A program made the translations under genes and the position numbers. DNA of 64,000 bases from Combretum micranthum (lineage: Eukaryota > Streptophyta > Magnoliopsida > Myrtales > Combretaceae), in assembly GCA_024138025.1 (NCBI GenBank), contig JAMXBD010000961.1:124001-188000 (forward strand). The letters are read 5' to 3'. Of this stretch, positions 10,939-21,599 are shown piece after piece. The notes beneath the pieces are model-generated. The model worked only from the letters and a program-made list of their open reading frames with translations, made no database searches and was not told the origin of the DNA. Every line of letters starts with the position of its first letter. The stretch's first letter is position 1.

Positions 10939-13230
10939 TTTACTTGTCCTCAAGCAAACAAAACAAGAACAAAAGAATCTATCATCAATTATACTCATCA
11001 TAAAATTTCACATCAAACATAGCATTCTTTAATTCCATCAAGCCAAAGTGACTCATTAGTACCTATTGCTCAAACCTACCATATTTGTACTTGCACTTAG
11101 CATACTACAATCAAAATTTCAGAACTAATCCAAGTAAGTCAAATTGTTAATCTCGACATTTAATAACCGATTCCAAAGTTATAAAGGAGATACAAATTCA
11201 AACAAAGCAAAAAGTGTCATGATCACATCTCACCACTTACTAGCAAGCATATAAATTGTTCAATCACCTCTCTAAACACAACAATCCTAAGTGAAAGTAT
11301 ATGGCATCCATCATTCCCTAGATTTTTTTCCTCTTTTTTTTTTAAATCTCATAACTTTTTTTTTTTTAGCCTTCAGAGGGGGAGGTTTTTGCCTCCATCT
11401 TTTATCTACCTCTGGACAGGTTTTTGCCCGCTTCTTTTCAGCTTTTATATATATATATTTTTTTCAAGTTCATGTAATGAACTTTTGCCTTTCCGCCCTT
11501 CTCGTTATAGTGAGTTCATCGAGTCGGCACATCCCGGGCTCATCACCCAAGTGACCAGGTTTTAAAGGGACTCCTAAGAACTCTCTACTCACTCTAACAT
11601 TCAAGTTTGGATACTCATAACTCAAATACTTGAGTCATTGGAGTAAAGGCTTTTTTTTTTTTTTAGAGATTATTTAAGAAGAATCACCAAGTGATAGATT
11701 TCATATGCCCCTTTCACAAAAATTAGAAGAGCTCTCAAAGTGATTGAAAAGCAAATATACTACTAACAAGCTTAGAAACAAAACCATTAAACTTTAGACT
11801 AAGGACTTTGACCTCTTTCATAACCCTAAATTCAATCATTAAATGGCAAGTAAATTTACCTCACTTAGATTTGATTTCAAAATTTTGACTAAGTAAACTA
11901 AGTTCAAAATAGGTGAGTAAGGCACACAAAGTCACTATTCTTCATTTTATTTTATATATATTTTTAAAAAAAAAATTTTAATACTATCTTTCTAAACAAA
12001 ATTGAGTATAATTTCAAGATTCTAACATATTAGATCATATCAACATTAAAAGCTCATTAGCAAACTCTTAAATGGGGGAATTTTGATTAACAAGAGCATA
12101 TGCAAAATGAACCTCAAATAAAGACCCAAACAATTTCTTTCTTCTATAAAATCGCTTCCCCATACTAAAACAAGACTTTGTCCCCAAAGTCTTCTTAGCA
12201 AAGCACAAGCAAGGAAAAAGGATAAGAAAGAAATTATTAGAAAAGGACACTAAATAACTTCCCTGGTTTAGTGTTGATGTCATCATGAAGTTGTAAAACC
12301 AGAAAAAGAAGGAAGAAAATGCGATGGAATTGATCAACAGCAGCAAATCAATTGTGATCCGACCAAGTTAGAAGTTAACACCTGCAGGAAAAACAAAAAC
12401 AAAACAAAAACTGCAGGGTTAAGCAAGAAAAGTCTATCCTAAGTCCAAAAAGAAAAAAAAAAACTCACGGTTCCATAAAAAAAAATCAACAAGAAACTTA
12501 AATTCCCAAAATAGAACAGAAATGAATCCGAATTCCATGATCTGAACAATGTAGCCAAAATTTTCCAAAACAAATTGCATATGAAAGCTCGAGAAGCATG
12601 TAATTGCACGAAACAAGTAAAAGCCCCTAATTTTCATGATCATAAAATTTTCGACAAGAACCCTAGGGACATAGCTTCACACACGAAAAGATTGTTGACA
12701 ACTGAAATCAACAAAATAAAGCCCAAACATGCAATATTTTGATCATAGAAAACTTCAATCCCTAAATGAACTAAGCATGTAAACACATCAAACTAACGCA
12801 CATGTTTTAAAAAATAGTAAAATGTATCATAAAGAAAAACACGAATAGAAGTAAAATGCTTGTAAACGAAGAGAAACGAAGAGAGAAAGAGTAAGGAAGC
12901 TTACTTTATGTTGACAATGGCAAGAGAATCCTCAAAATGCAAAGTGAACGAAATTGTGATATGAAGATGAGAGAAAGTAAATGAGAGTAAATGGTATGAG
13001 AGGGAAAATGAAATGCAAAAAAGAATGAAAAAGTTTTATTCTATTATTAATTTTTTTTTTAAAAAAAATTTTGAATGTGTTTTAAATTTTCGTATCTTTA
13101 TAAAAAAATTTTCAAAATATTTTTTATTTGTAAAGTTTTTTTATTATTATTTTTGTTCTTTATTATATATTTTTTATTTTTATTTATTTTTATTTTTTTA
13201 TTTTTTATTTTTAAGAGGCTGACCGAAGTC
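10939..13230 (-). other. Athila 3' internal region without coding domain
   Basis: This 2.3 kb lies between the integrase end and the 3' LTR, where some Athila elements carry an env-like ORF. Only AT-rich and homopolymer sequence is visible here, including long T/A runs at about 11325-11370, 11650 and 13035-13220. The short open frames (for example 13013-13222 on +) encode Phe/Leu repeats from T runs and are not genes. No env-like motif could be recognised. Confidence 0.5.
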
Positions 13231-13239
13231 AACCCGCCC

Positions 13240-13625
13240 TCCTTCCCGGCCAGGATCGGGCCGAGATAAGATCAGAAGCTAAATGAGCTTGCAGGGAATG
13301 TTCATCCTCAGCGTCTTCACAAGCAAGGATCAGAGGCTAGGATGGGATCAGCAGCTCCCTTGAAAATCAGCCTCCGTCACCATGGCAAGGATGGAGATGA
13401 GGAAGCGATCAGTAGCTCATTTGAACTCCAGGGGAATTCTTCCTTGTCGTCATCCTAGGCAGGATCGGGGCAGGATGAGAGCAATAGCTATTTTAACTCC
13501 AGGAGTTTTCTTCCTTATCGTCATCCTAGGGCAGGATCGGGGCAGGGATGAGAGCAGTAGCTACTTTGAAATTCTACCTGAGCGTCAGCATAGGCGAGGA
13601 AGGTACTAAGGATGAGATCAAAAGT
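13240..13625. repeat. Imperfect tandem repeats of about 72 bp in the Athila element
   Basis: Modules containing GCAGGATCGGGGCAGG, a GATGAGAGCARTAGCT block, ACTCCAGG and TCGTCATCCTAGG recur. The two clearest copies start at 13459 and 13531 (72 bp apart), and ACTCC recurs at 13425 and 13496. More diverged units lie on both sides. Related modules occur in the LTR U3. Confidence 0.75.
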
Positions 13626-13866
13626 AAAAATTTTCTGCATAAAACTTCATTCAATTTGTGTTTTCCCCCATACTTAAAATTACTCTCATCTTCTTTGGAA
13701 ATTGTACACTGTCAACACCTGCAACTTTAAAAAAAATGGACTTAGAATTGGTGAAAAACAAAGAAAAGCAAAAAGAACTAAACTCACCAAAGTTAGACAT
13801 GAGTTGCCTCTCATGAAGCGCACTTGTTTAACGTCGTTGGCTCGACGTTTTCTTAAAAATTGCAAC

Positions 13867-14459
13867 TTAAACATCTGGTGCTTGAAGTCTAAACTCCTCT
13901 CGGTTTTCATGCTCATTTTCTCCTCCTAAATAAAGCTTTAATCTTTGTCCATTGACCTTAAAATCATCATGCCCTGGATGTGTAAGCTCAACTGCTCCAT
14001 GTGGAAAAATTCTTTTAACAACAAAAGGTCCGGACCATCTAGATTTTAACTTTCCGGGAAAAAGTCTAAGTCTAGAATTGAATAGCAGCACCTTGTCACC
14101 TTCTTTGAACTTCTTAGGGTGACAGATATGAGAATCATGATACTTTTTCATTCTTTCTTTGTAAATTCTCATATTCTCATAAGCCAACATCCTCCATTCT
14201 TCAAGTTCATTAAGCTGCAACTTTCTTTTAATCCCTGAACTTGCCAAATCAAAATTCATCTGCCTTATTGCCCAATATGCTTTATGTTCGATTTCAACTG
14301 GCAAATGGCATGCTTTTCCATAACCAAACGATAAGGAGTAGTCCCAAGTGGTGTACAAAAAGATGGATTTATTCCTTTTAAATCAGAAATTTTCCAAGCA
14401 ATGGCTTGCTTATGTGCTTTAAGAACTTTCAAAAGCTGTTGTTTTTGTTCACAAGACAA
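13867..14459 (-). pseudogene. Athila RT start fused to integrase end by deletion
   Basis: From 14459 downward the sequence encodes the start of an Athila RT region (KQAIAWKISDLKGINPSFC). Near 14350 it switches to the integrase C-terminal part (LGTTPYRLV..., then KACHLPVEIEHKAYWAI, and MKKYHDSHI, LLFNSRLRLFPGKLKSRWSG). The RT catalytic YxDD region, RNase H and the integrase zinc finger and DDE core are missing. In a full Athila element these would fill roughly 2.5-3 kb, so this is an internal deletion. The integrase part is also out of frame with the RT start. Confidence 0.85.
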
Positions 14460-14718
14460 ATCCGAAGCAATGAATACCGGTAATTTGGAATTTTTCTGCT
14501 AGAAAAGCATACTCTAAATAATCTGGAAGTTGTTTTAATTCCAAAACCGGAGGCTCTTCAATGGAAGTTTTAAGTCTTGCTACACTCTTTTTTCATTCTT
14601 CAAATTCACTTTGAGGTGTAATTCTTTTGTTGAATTAAGCTGTGATATCATTGAATTAACCTCTGAATTTATTACATCCTTTCCTTCTTTATGCACTAAG
14701 CTCAATTGTAACTCATCC

Positions 14719-15677
14719 TTACAAAATTTCTTCAAGATGCTCCTCTACTGAAAAATCAACCACATCAATAGCATAGCATGAATCATCCATACTCATTGGA
14801 TATTTCAAGGCTGGGGCAATCTTCACTTCTAAGTCTTCATCTCCTACCCTCAAAGTAAGCTTTCCTTTCTCTACATCAATTAATGCCCTGGCTGTTGCAA
14901 GGAAAGGTCTTCCTAAAATTAAAGGAACATCCCTATCCTCATCCATATCTAGGATCACAAAATCAACCGGATAGATGAAGTTTCCAACTTTTACCAAAAC
15001 ATCCTCAATGATTCCCCTAGGAATTTTCAAAGATCTATCAGCAAGTTGTAAACTCATCCTAGTAGGTTTTGGTTCTGCAAGACCTAGCTTTTTAAAGAAT
15101 GAAAAGGGCATCAAATTGATACTAGCTCCTAAGTCCGCTAAAGCCTTATCAACAGTGATATCACCAACCACACAAGGAATTGTGAAACTCCCCGGATCCT
15201 TAAGTTTTGGTGGAAGCTTATTTTGAATAATGGATGAACAATTAGCTCCAACTTCCATAGTAGCAACATCCTCCAATCTCCTCTTATTGGACAAGAGATC
15301 TTTTAAAAATTTAGCATACTTTGGCATTTGTGAAAGAGCTTCAACAAAAGGAATATTAATATGCAATTGCTTAAAAAGATCAAGAAATTTACCAAATTGT
15401 TCATTGTCCTTGTTTGATTGAGGCGGGAAGGATAAGGAATCCGTGGTGCATACTCCTTCACAGCGGAAGATGGTGATTTCTTTGCTGGTTCCACTTCTTT
15501 TTGCTTCAATTCTTCTGATTTAGCCTTTGGAACTTCTTCTTTTTCTTGCTCCTGTGATTTTTCAGATTGCAACTCCTTTCCACTTCTTAAGGTGATGGCC
15601 TTTGCTTGCTCTCTTGGATTAGGCTCGGTGTTACTAGGAAGAGAACCCAATTGCCTTTCAGATAACAACTTAGCCAA
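14719..15677 (-). pseudogene. Athila gag-pol linker and aspartic protease
   Basis: Residues from 15677 down form the linker (ITLRSGKELQ, rich in Glu/Lys; EYAPRIPYPSRL). After a frameshift near 15410 the aspartic protease follows: DKALADLGASINLMPFSFF has the DLGAS active-site form usual in Athila, and VPLILGRPFLATARALID is the conserved ILGRPFL flap-side motif. The family enzyme cuts the Gag-Pol polyprotein in the virus-like particle. The two frameshifts (near 15410 and near 15680-15730, where gag ends early) prevent a complete Gag-Pol fusion. Confidence 0.85.
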
Positions 15678-16965
15678 TTGACCAATTTGTTTTCAAGATT
15701 GTGGATGGAAGCTTCTTGTTCCTATGCCTTGCTTCTGAGCCTTGAATGAAATTAGTCAACAATTCTTCCAGATTTGATTTCTTTTCTGGTTGAGGTGGGG
15801 CTGGAAGTTGCAGCAAAGGTTGAGGTGGAGCTGGAAGTTGAAGTGAAGGTTGATTTGATCTTTGAAATCCCGGAGGTGGATAATTAGCCCTTTGAGGATT
15901 TGTATTACCATAGCTGAAATTGGGGTGATTGCGCCAACCCGGATTGTATGTGTTGCTATAAGGATTATTTTGTTGCCTATTTTGGTTTCCCAAATAATCA
16001 ACATGCTCCTGATGATCAAAGAAGTTGCTATGATCTTCCGATGATTCTCCAAATTGGTTTATAGGATTTGATGTGTTCTTGATGCTAGCAACTTGCTTAC
16101 TCAAAGCATCCATTTTAGCAACAATGGAGGTCATGAGATCTACCTCATACAATCCAGCTGTTCTTTGTTTGCCTCGGTTATTTCCCCATTGGTAATTATT
16201 TCTGGCCATATCTTCAAAAAGCTTCAAGGACTCCTCTGGTGTCTTAGAATTCAAAGTACCTCCAGCTGAGGCATCCACTAGTTGCCTTGTAGTTGTGTTT
16301 AAACCATTATAAAAGGTTTGCACTTGCATCCATGATGGTAATTGATGATGTGGACATCGCCTTAACAATTCCTTCCACCTTTGCCATGCATCATACAAAG
16401 TTTCTGAATCATTTTGAACAAAAGAAGAGATATCATTCCTTAGCTTGGCTGTTTTACATGGAGGAAAGTAATTATCCAAAAATTGTTTAACCATATCCTC
16501 CCAACTAGTAATAGCTCCAGCTCCTAAGGAAGTCAACCAATTCTTAGCTTTCCCTCTCAATGAAAAGGGAAAAAGTCTAAGACGCACGGCATCATCAGCA
16601 ACTCCATTGCTCTTAAAAGTTTCACAAATTTCTAAGAAACTTTGGATATGTGCATGTGGATCCTCATCCGGAAGTCCATCAAACTGACAATATTGCTGCA
16701 AAAGTTGGATGACAACACCTTTAATTTCAAAGTTATTAGCCCCAATGGGAGGCTTCACAATAGTTGGACCGGTGCCATCAAGAGTAGGCCTTGAATACTC
16801 CAAATTGGTTTTAGGATATTCTCCAGCCATGACTTGTTCTTCCTCTTGCTTAAGCTGGGATGATTGCTCAGAATGTTCAGCAACTGTGTTCTTTCTAATT
16901 TTACGGAGTGTTCTCTCGATTTCAGGGTCTAAATCGAGAAGATCTGTCGGAAGGCTCCTTGTCAT
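15670..16965 (-). CDS. Athila Gag, nearly intact
   Basis: A 431-codon open frame starting at ATG 16965 (MTRSLPTDLLDLDPEIERTL, the conserved Athila start). It has the Gag core of the Retrotrans_gag family: VIQLLQQYCQFDGLPDEDPH, FSLRGKAKNWL, WEDMVKQFLDNYFPP and LYDAWQRWKELLRRCPHH. The C-terminal third is Asn/Gln/Pro-rich with an imperfect repeat, LQLPAPPQP. No CCHC knuckle is seen. The frame leaves the expected Gag-Pol path at about 15730, so Gag can be made but not the fusion. Role by family: the structural protein of the cytoplasmic particle that packages element RNA. Confidence 0.9.
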   Translation of the reverse strand: MTRSLPTDLLDLDPEIERTLRKIRKNTVAEHSEQSSQLKQEEEQVMAGEYPKTNLEYSRPTLDGTGPTIVKPPIGANNFEIKGVVIQLLQQYCQFDGLPDEDPHAHIQSFLEICETFKSNGVADDAVRLRLFPFSLRGKAKNWLTSLGAGAITSWEDMVKQFLDNYFPPCKTAKLRNDISSFVQNDSETLYDAWQRWKELLRRCPHHQLPSWMQVQTFYNGLNTTTRQLVDASAGGTLNSKTPEESLKLFEDMARNNYQWGNNRGKQRTAGLYEVDLMTSIVAKMDALSKQVASIKNTSNPINQFGESSEDHSNFFDHQEHVDYLGNQNRQQNNPYSNTYNPGWRNHPNFSYGNTNPQRANYPPPGFQRSNQPSLQLPAPPQPLLQLPAPPQPEKKSNLEELLTNFIQGSEARHRNKKLPSTILKTNWSIG

Positions 16966-17075
16966 ACACCTATAACAACAGACAAGAGCTAATCAGAATT
17001 ATTTAAAAGCAGGAGAAGAAAAAAAATGACTAAAGTAGTAGATAATATGGCTTTTCCTAATATTGCTTTTCAAAA

Positions 17076-17093
17076 TCCCCGGCAACGGCGCCA
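17076..17093 (-). other. Primer-binding site (tRNA-Asp type) of the Athila element
   Basis: On minus it reads TGGCGCCGTTGCCGGGGA, complementary to the 3' end of plant tRNA-Asp, 7 bp inside the 5' LTR (17101-18530). This primer type is known for Athila elements. Confidence 0.9.
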
Positions 17094-17100
17094 AGAAACT

Positions 17101-18530
17101 TGATGATGTTTTACCGATCGTATTAATTTCTAAAATTTATAAACCCGAGTAAATCTACGATCAAAGCTAGGCAAGCGTACCTATTCGATGTAGCATAGAT
17201 TTTAGGGTGTCGTCCTCAGGGATTTTGAAGAACAAGTACTAGTATTACCGGTTCTCTACTATTTAGCCTAAATTTTGGAGAGAAATCTACAATTAACTAC
17301 TAAGCAGAAGATTAAGCAAGCTCTAAGATCAACTAATGTTTGCTTTCAAAGATGAATTCAATCACAAGACATACTCTCCACCTTGATCCACCCTAAACCT
17401 AAAGTTCTTATGATAAAAGATTGATTAATGAATCATTCATGCTTTGCACTGCAGGATCTCAACAAGTAAATCAATTCCTCCCTCGAGTTAATCAATTCCT
17501 AACCCTAAATGAGATAGTAGAGACCTCTCCCTTACTAACATCACATAGGATTGCATTAAAGATCATGATCCTTGAACAAGAATTAAATTCTTTATAGCAG
17601 AAAATCGTGATTTCCCTACCTCTAGGTGAAATAAGCAATTCCTCTATTCATGAAGATCTATCTAATTGAATGAAACCTCTTTCAATCCAATAAGAATCAA
17701 GCATGCAATTAATTTGTGCACAAATCAATCACAAGACTATTGAATCACATGAATAGATACAAAGGCATGAACATTCATTAATCAAAAGACATTTCAATTC
17801 GTATGGTTAGGGTTTCACAAGATGAAGAGTATAAGAATCTACTCCTCCATGAGATTTATAATAAGAACAAAAGATCTAGAGGAAATAGAAAGAATCATGA
17901 TAGAAAGAATAAACCCTAATTGATGTCTTGAGATCTTCAATGGATGCCCTAGCAATTTCTTCGTAATTTCTGTCTTAGAGCCTAAAAAATGATCTAAAAG
18001 TAAAACAAGAAAACAGAGCTCTATTTATACTTTTGGAAAAATCCAGTTCATCCTCAGGCGTCAGCATGGCCAGGATCGGGCAAGGATGAAGGCAAAAATA
18101 ACTAAAACTTGTTTAAAAGCATTCTGATGTCTTCCTTGACTGTCAGCCCTGGCGAGGATGAATAAAAGGCTGAAACTTTTCTTCATGTGTAGCTGCTGTT
18201 CGCATCCTTCGCGTCCTTCCTGGCTAAGGATGAAGGTAAGGATGAAGATTAAACTTCTCTTTTGCATTCTGACCTCTTCCTCCCAGTCCTTCCCTGCCAA
18301 GGATGAATAAAGGATGAAAACATAAACTTCCTTCTTGAACAAAATTGATTCAAACTTGTTTAATTTGCTTTAATTTCCTTTGAACCATCATAAAAACTTC
18401 CAAATATGATCTTTAAGCCAAGAAATGAATTTTTCACAAAATAAATGTCCTTTTCTCCATGAAATCTCAAAAATTACATACCAAGAATGTTCAAATAGCA
18501 CCAAAATTAAGGGTCTAATGACACTTATCA
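17101..18530 (-). repeat. Athila 5' LTR (right copy)
   Basis: TGATGATGTT...ACTTATCA on +, 1430 bp; TATA motif on minus at 18022-18029. It differs from the left copy by scattered substitutions (for example ACTAT/ACTAC near the start, AGTAAA/ACAAA near 17868) and short indels in homopolymers. Confidence 0.95.
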
Positions 18531-18535
18531 GAAGA
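18531..18535. repeat. Target-site duplication GAAGA, right copy
   Basis: Right partner of 9477-9481. Confidence 0.95.
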
Positions 18536-19690
18536 TATACGAGGCGAGGTTGTTACCTTTCTTGCAAAGCTTGTTTGTGATGATTCAAAAGTTTTTTTTT
18601 TTTTTTTGGTTTGTTACTCAAGCTATCTTGTTATGTGTTTTCAGGATTTGGTGATGACTATTGAAGTTTTCAGAGTGTTAAGGGTGGATTGTAAGGTGGT
18701 ACATTGTGTTCTTCATTTCTATCTTTTTTTGTTAAACTCTCTATTACTTTTAGTTGATTGTTATTTCCTTTGTCTAGTGTTCAGGGGAGCTCTAGGCAAT
18801 AAGGACAAGGTTGGAGAAAGAGCTTGTTGAGGTTAAGCAGAGCGAGATGCAATGCAAGAGTGAGCTGGTTGCTCTAATGGACAAGCACAAAAGGCTATGT
18901 TAGGAGACGAAAGACAAAATTTTGTGCAGTCAAGCTAATGTTCTCGAAGCTAAGAGAAGGCTTTCTCTTCCAGTGATAGTGACTATCGAATTCGAGAGTA
19001 AGTTCAAGGAGACGAAAGACAAAGTTTTGCACAAACAAGCGAATGTGCTTAAAGCTAAGAGGAGGCTTTCTCTTCCAGAGATAGTGGCTGCTAAATTCGA
19101 GAGTAAGTGAAGGGGCATGAAGGACAAGGAGGATAAATTGTCTCATCAGTTGAGTGATGCCCAACTAAGGAGTACGAGGCAAAAGCAAGAGCTCGAGCTC
19201 ACCACTTTGGAGATAGGTAAGTTAAAAGAGAGCGTCCAATCATCCAATTTGGAGTAGAAGAGGTAGAAGATGGGTTTGCTTGAATTCATTGGTGTGTTAT
19301 TAACCATTGCTACTCACATTTTGACTTCATTGTTTCTTTACTCTCATTGTAGGCCCACGTAAAGGACTTGGGGAGTGGTTAGCTCATTCTCGAGGCAACC
19401 AAGAACTGAATCTTAGGGGAGCTTTTTAAGAGAAAAGAGTAGAAGGGGGTCCAAGTGAGGCTCATTCATGATATCATTAAGTTGATAAAGAACGAGATAC
19501 TAGAGAGATATCTAAGCTTGGATCTCAATTTTTTGGCTGCTTGTTTAAGGGAGATTCCAGTAAAGGCTTCTAATGAGGAGGAGGATGATAGAGAAGAGGC
19601 TAAGCAAAGTGAATTTGAGGCTAAGGTCGATGCCATAGGTACGATACACCAGGCTAAGGTTACTACTATTTCTGGAGGCCAAGGAGCCTA
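18536..19690 (+). pseudogene. Antisense gene of Tat element, 3' part with coiled coil
   Basis: Continues the frame from 9476 after removal of the Athila element (GEVVTFLAKLVCDDSK follows in phase). A likely intron follows, from about 18590 to a pyrimidine-rich acceptor ending TTTTCAG at 18642. From about 18810 the product is a charged, heptad-like coiled coil (EKELVEVKQSEMQCKSELV). It contains a 35-residue tandem duplication, ETKDK...LSLP...ESK twice (18904-19008 and 19009-19113). Further charged sequence runs to a stop at 19690, with a second possible intron acceptor at about 19352. In-frame stops at about 18900 and 19108. Overall: Ser-rich head, Transposase_28-like domain, basic linker, coiled coil; function unknown. 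Confidence 0.65.
18904..19113 (+). repeat. 105-bp tandem duplication in the coiled coil
   Basis: GAGACGAAAGACAAA recurs exactly 105 bp apart (18904 and 19009). The two units encode two similar 35-residue segments, so the duplication keeps the frame. Confidence 0.85.
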
Positions 19691-20164
19691 GGGTAAAGTT
19701 ATTCCTATGGTCGTGACTCGTGCCTTCGACCAATAGGTTATGATGACAATGGATTCCTATGTCATGGTCGAGTCCTATGCAAAGGGTCATGTTGAGAGGT
19801 AGGTCAAAGCCGTTGTTCTAGCTTGTTAGCCCGTGACGAATGAGGAGATTTTTGGCGAGTGCGGCCCAAACTGATTTTTTTTTTACGAGTTTCATCTCAA
19901 GCTTGTTTCATGTATCAACCTACTGATGGCCTTCCCTATCTATAAATTTTTCCTCAAGCGGATGCACTTTCCTTCATTAAAGTTCTAGCTATGTTTGTCT
20001 CACGTGCTTGTAATCTTGTTGTATCCTTGGTTGGTGCTCAGTGAGCTTGTCCTTAGTTGATTTCACTTTTCTTAATCTATTTTTTCCTTATTCATGTTGG
20101 ATTTGTCATTTAGATCCTAAGTTAGCAATAGGGTATTGGTATGGCTTTCCATAAAGTATGACGT
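19691..20164. other. Tat element, sequence downstream of the antisense gene
   Basis: No motif recognised. It includes what looks like the 3' untranslated part of the antisense gene and ends at the solo copia-type LTR. Confidence 0.3.
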
Positions 20165-21599
20165 TGTTAGTGATTATGCTCTAGGACAATTACTGAATAT
20201 TATCATTTATATATTATTAATACAAAGGCATTTCTATTATATTATTTGTATGTTTACTTTATAATGGGATCTACAAATAATTTAATTATTTTAAATATCC
20301 CTAGATGCTCATTATTATGGGAGTGATAATGAATTAAATTTAGTATGAGTTTTTTATTGATAGTCATGAGATGTCTATTTATATAGGGATACAAATCAAA
20401 CTCATAAGCATATATTAGAGGATTATGTACTAGAAACCCACTATGAGATCACTACATGGTTTAGTATCATAAGTGATTCTCACAATAACAATGTCAACAT
20501 ATCCTTAAACCTGAAATCACCATAAGTTCCAATATGAGAAACATTATAATTTGACTCAATCAAACATTATCTTTAATTGGATAATCATAAAGGTTGAGAT
20601 TGAGCGTAATGTGAATCATCTAGAGGAAGTTGAGTGATTAAGATGAGACTTGTCCCTCTCATTATGACAGAGATATCTCTAGACCCTTCTATAAGTGAAA
20701 CTGAGAAATGCATGGCCATACTCAAATGAATTTATAGTATGATCAATTTCATTTGTTTTGTCAATTTACTTGAAGATCAAGAAATGATAAGATTGAACGA
20801 TAGAAGGATGACTTTATCCATGCCTTATGTCCAATCTAGATATCATGTAACAAAAGGATAATGACATAAGTTAGAGGAAAGGTTAAACCAAATCACTGAT
20901 CTTCACTTAATTTGGGTAAATATAATGTCTTGCTAGAGGTCGTTTATGTTTTGTTGATCAAAATGGTTTTAGGTTAACTACCAACATTAAGTGAACCTAT
21001 AGGGTCACAAACAAAAGAATGGACATAAAGGATCATGGACTAAATTTAAATAAGTCCATCAGGAATAAATAAATATAATTTGTTAAGAACAATAATAATT
21101 TCTAATTGGACTAAGAATTCTCATGTTAATAAGTCAAATTATAATTAATTTATCCCTAATAAGATTAGGGGCACTAATGTCATTATTCATATTCACATTA
21201 GTATAAATAAGACATAAGAGGTCTCTTTCAAGGTGAATGTCATGTGTTGTCAACATTAGATCTGTAGAAAAATTCTATAAACACTAAAAGAGAGGAACAC
21301 GAGAGTTGTGAGAAAAATTTTTCCTTATCTTATTTAGAATTGTTCTAGATAACGTTAGCACGTGAAGGATCCTTTTGAAGGAGTGTTCATTCATGTGGAT
21401 ACCGTAGAGGGGATTGCGAATTTACGGTATAAATTGATTTCAAGCTTCAAAGTTAAAGGTATAAATTCAAACTATTTATTTTGTTTTAATATAATCAAGA
21501 CACATAGATACTGGGTTAGGTTAATCTTTTAAATTCCATTGTAAAAGATTTTATCTTTATAAATTTTAAAACCCTATGGAAACCCAACAGGCATTACTT
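20165..21599 (+). mobile_element. Solo copia-type LTR
   Basis: 1435 bp from TGTTAGTGATTATGC to GGAAACCCAACA. The ends match the style of the copia LTRs in this window (TGCTAGTGATGTGCC...AAACCCAACA read on minus at 43177-43717 and 52437-52970). The middle (about 20600-21010) is related to the 3' non-coding part of that copia element (read on minus at about 43740-44130 and 46017-46070). Flanks GACGT (20160-20164) and GGCAT (21600-21604) match at three of five bases, both differences being transitions, so the target duplication may have decayed. Confidence 0.65.

Larger units (their letters stand above)
9482..18530 (-). mobile_element. Athila-lineage Ty3/gypsy retrotransposon, young but internally deleted
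   Basis: A 9049-bp element with LTRs of 1437 and 1430 bp, perfect target duplication GAAGA, a PBS complementary to a tRNA-Asp 3' end, a PPT, and Athila-type gag and protease on minus. The LTRs differ by about 15-20 substitutions and a few short indels by eye. At a plant rate of about 1e-8 per site per year that suggests well under 1 million years. The RT core, RNase H and integrase core are absent: the start of RT is joined to the integrase end near 14350. It splits the antisense gene of the Tat element. Confidence 0.95.

Noticed and set aside
13013..13269. Open frames rich in Phe/Leu on +
   Set aside because: They come from T homopolymers in the non-coding 3' part of the Athila element.
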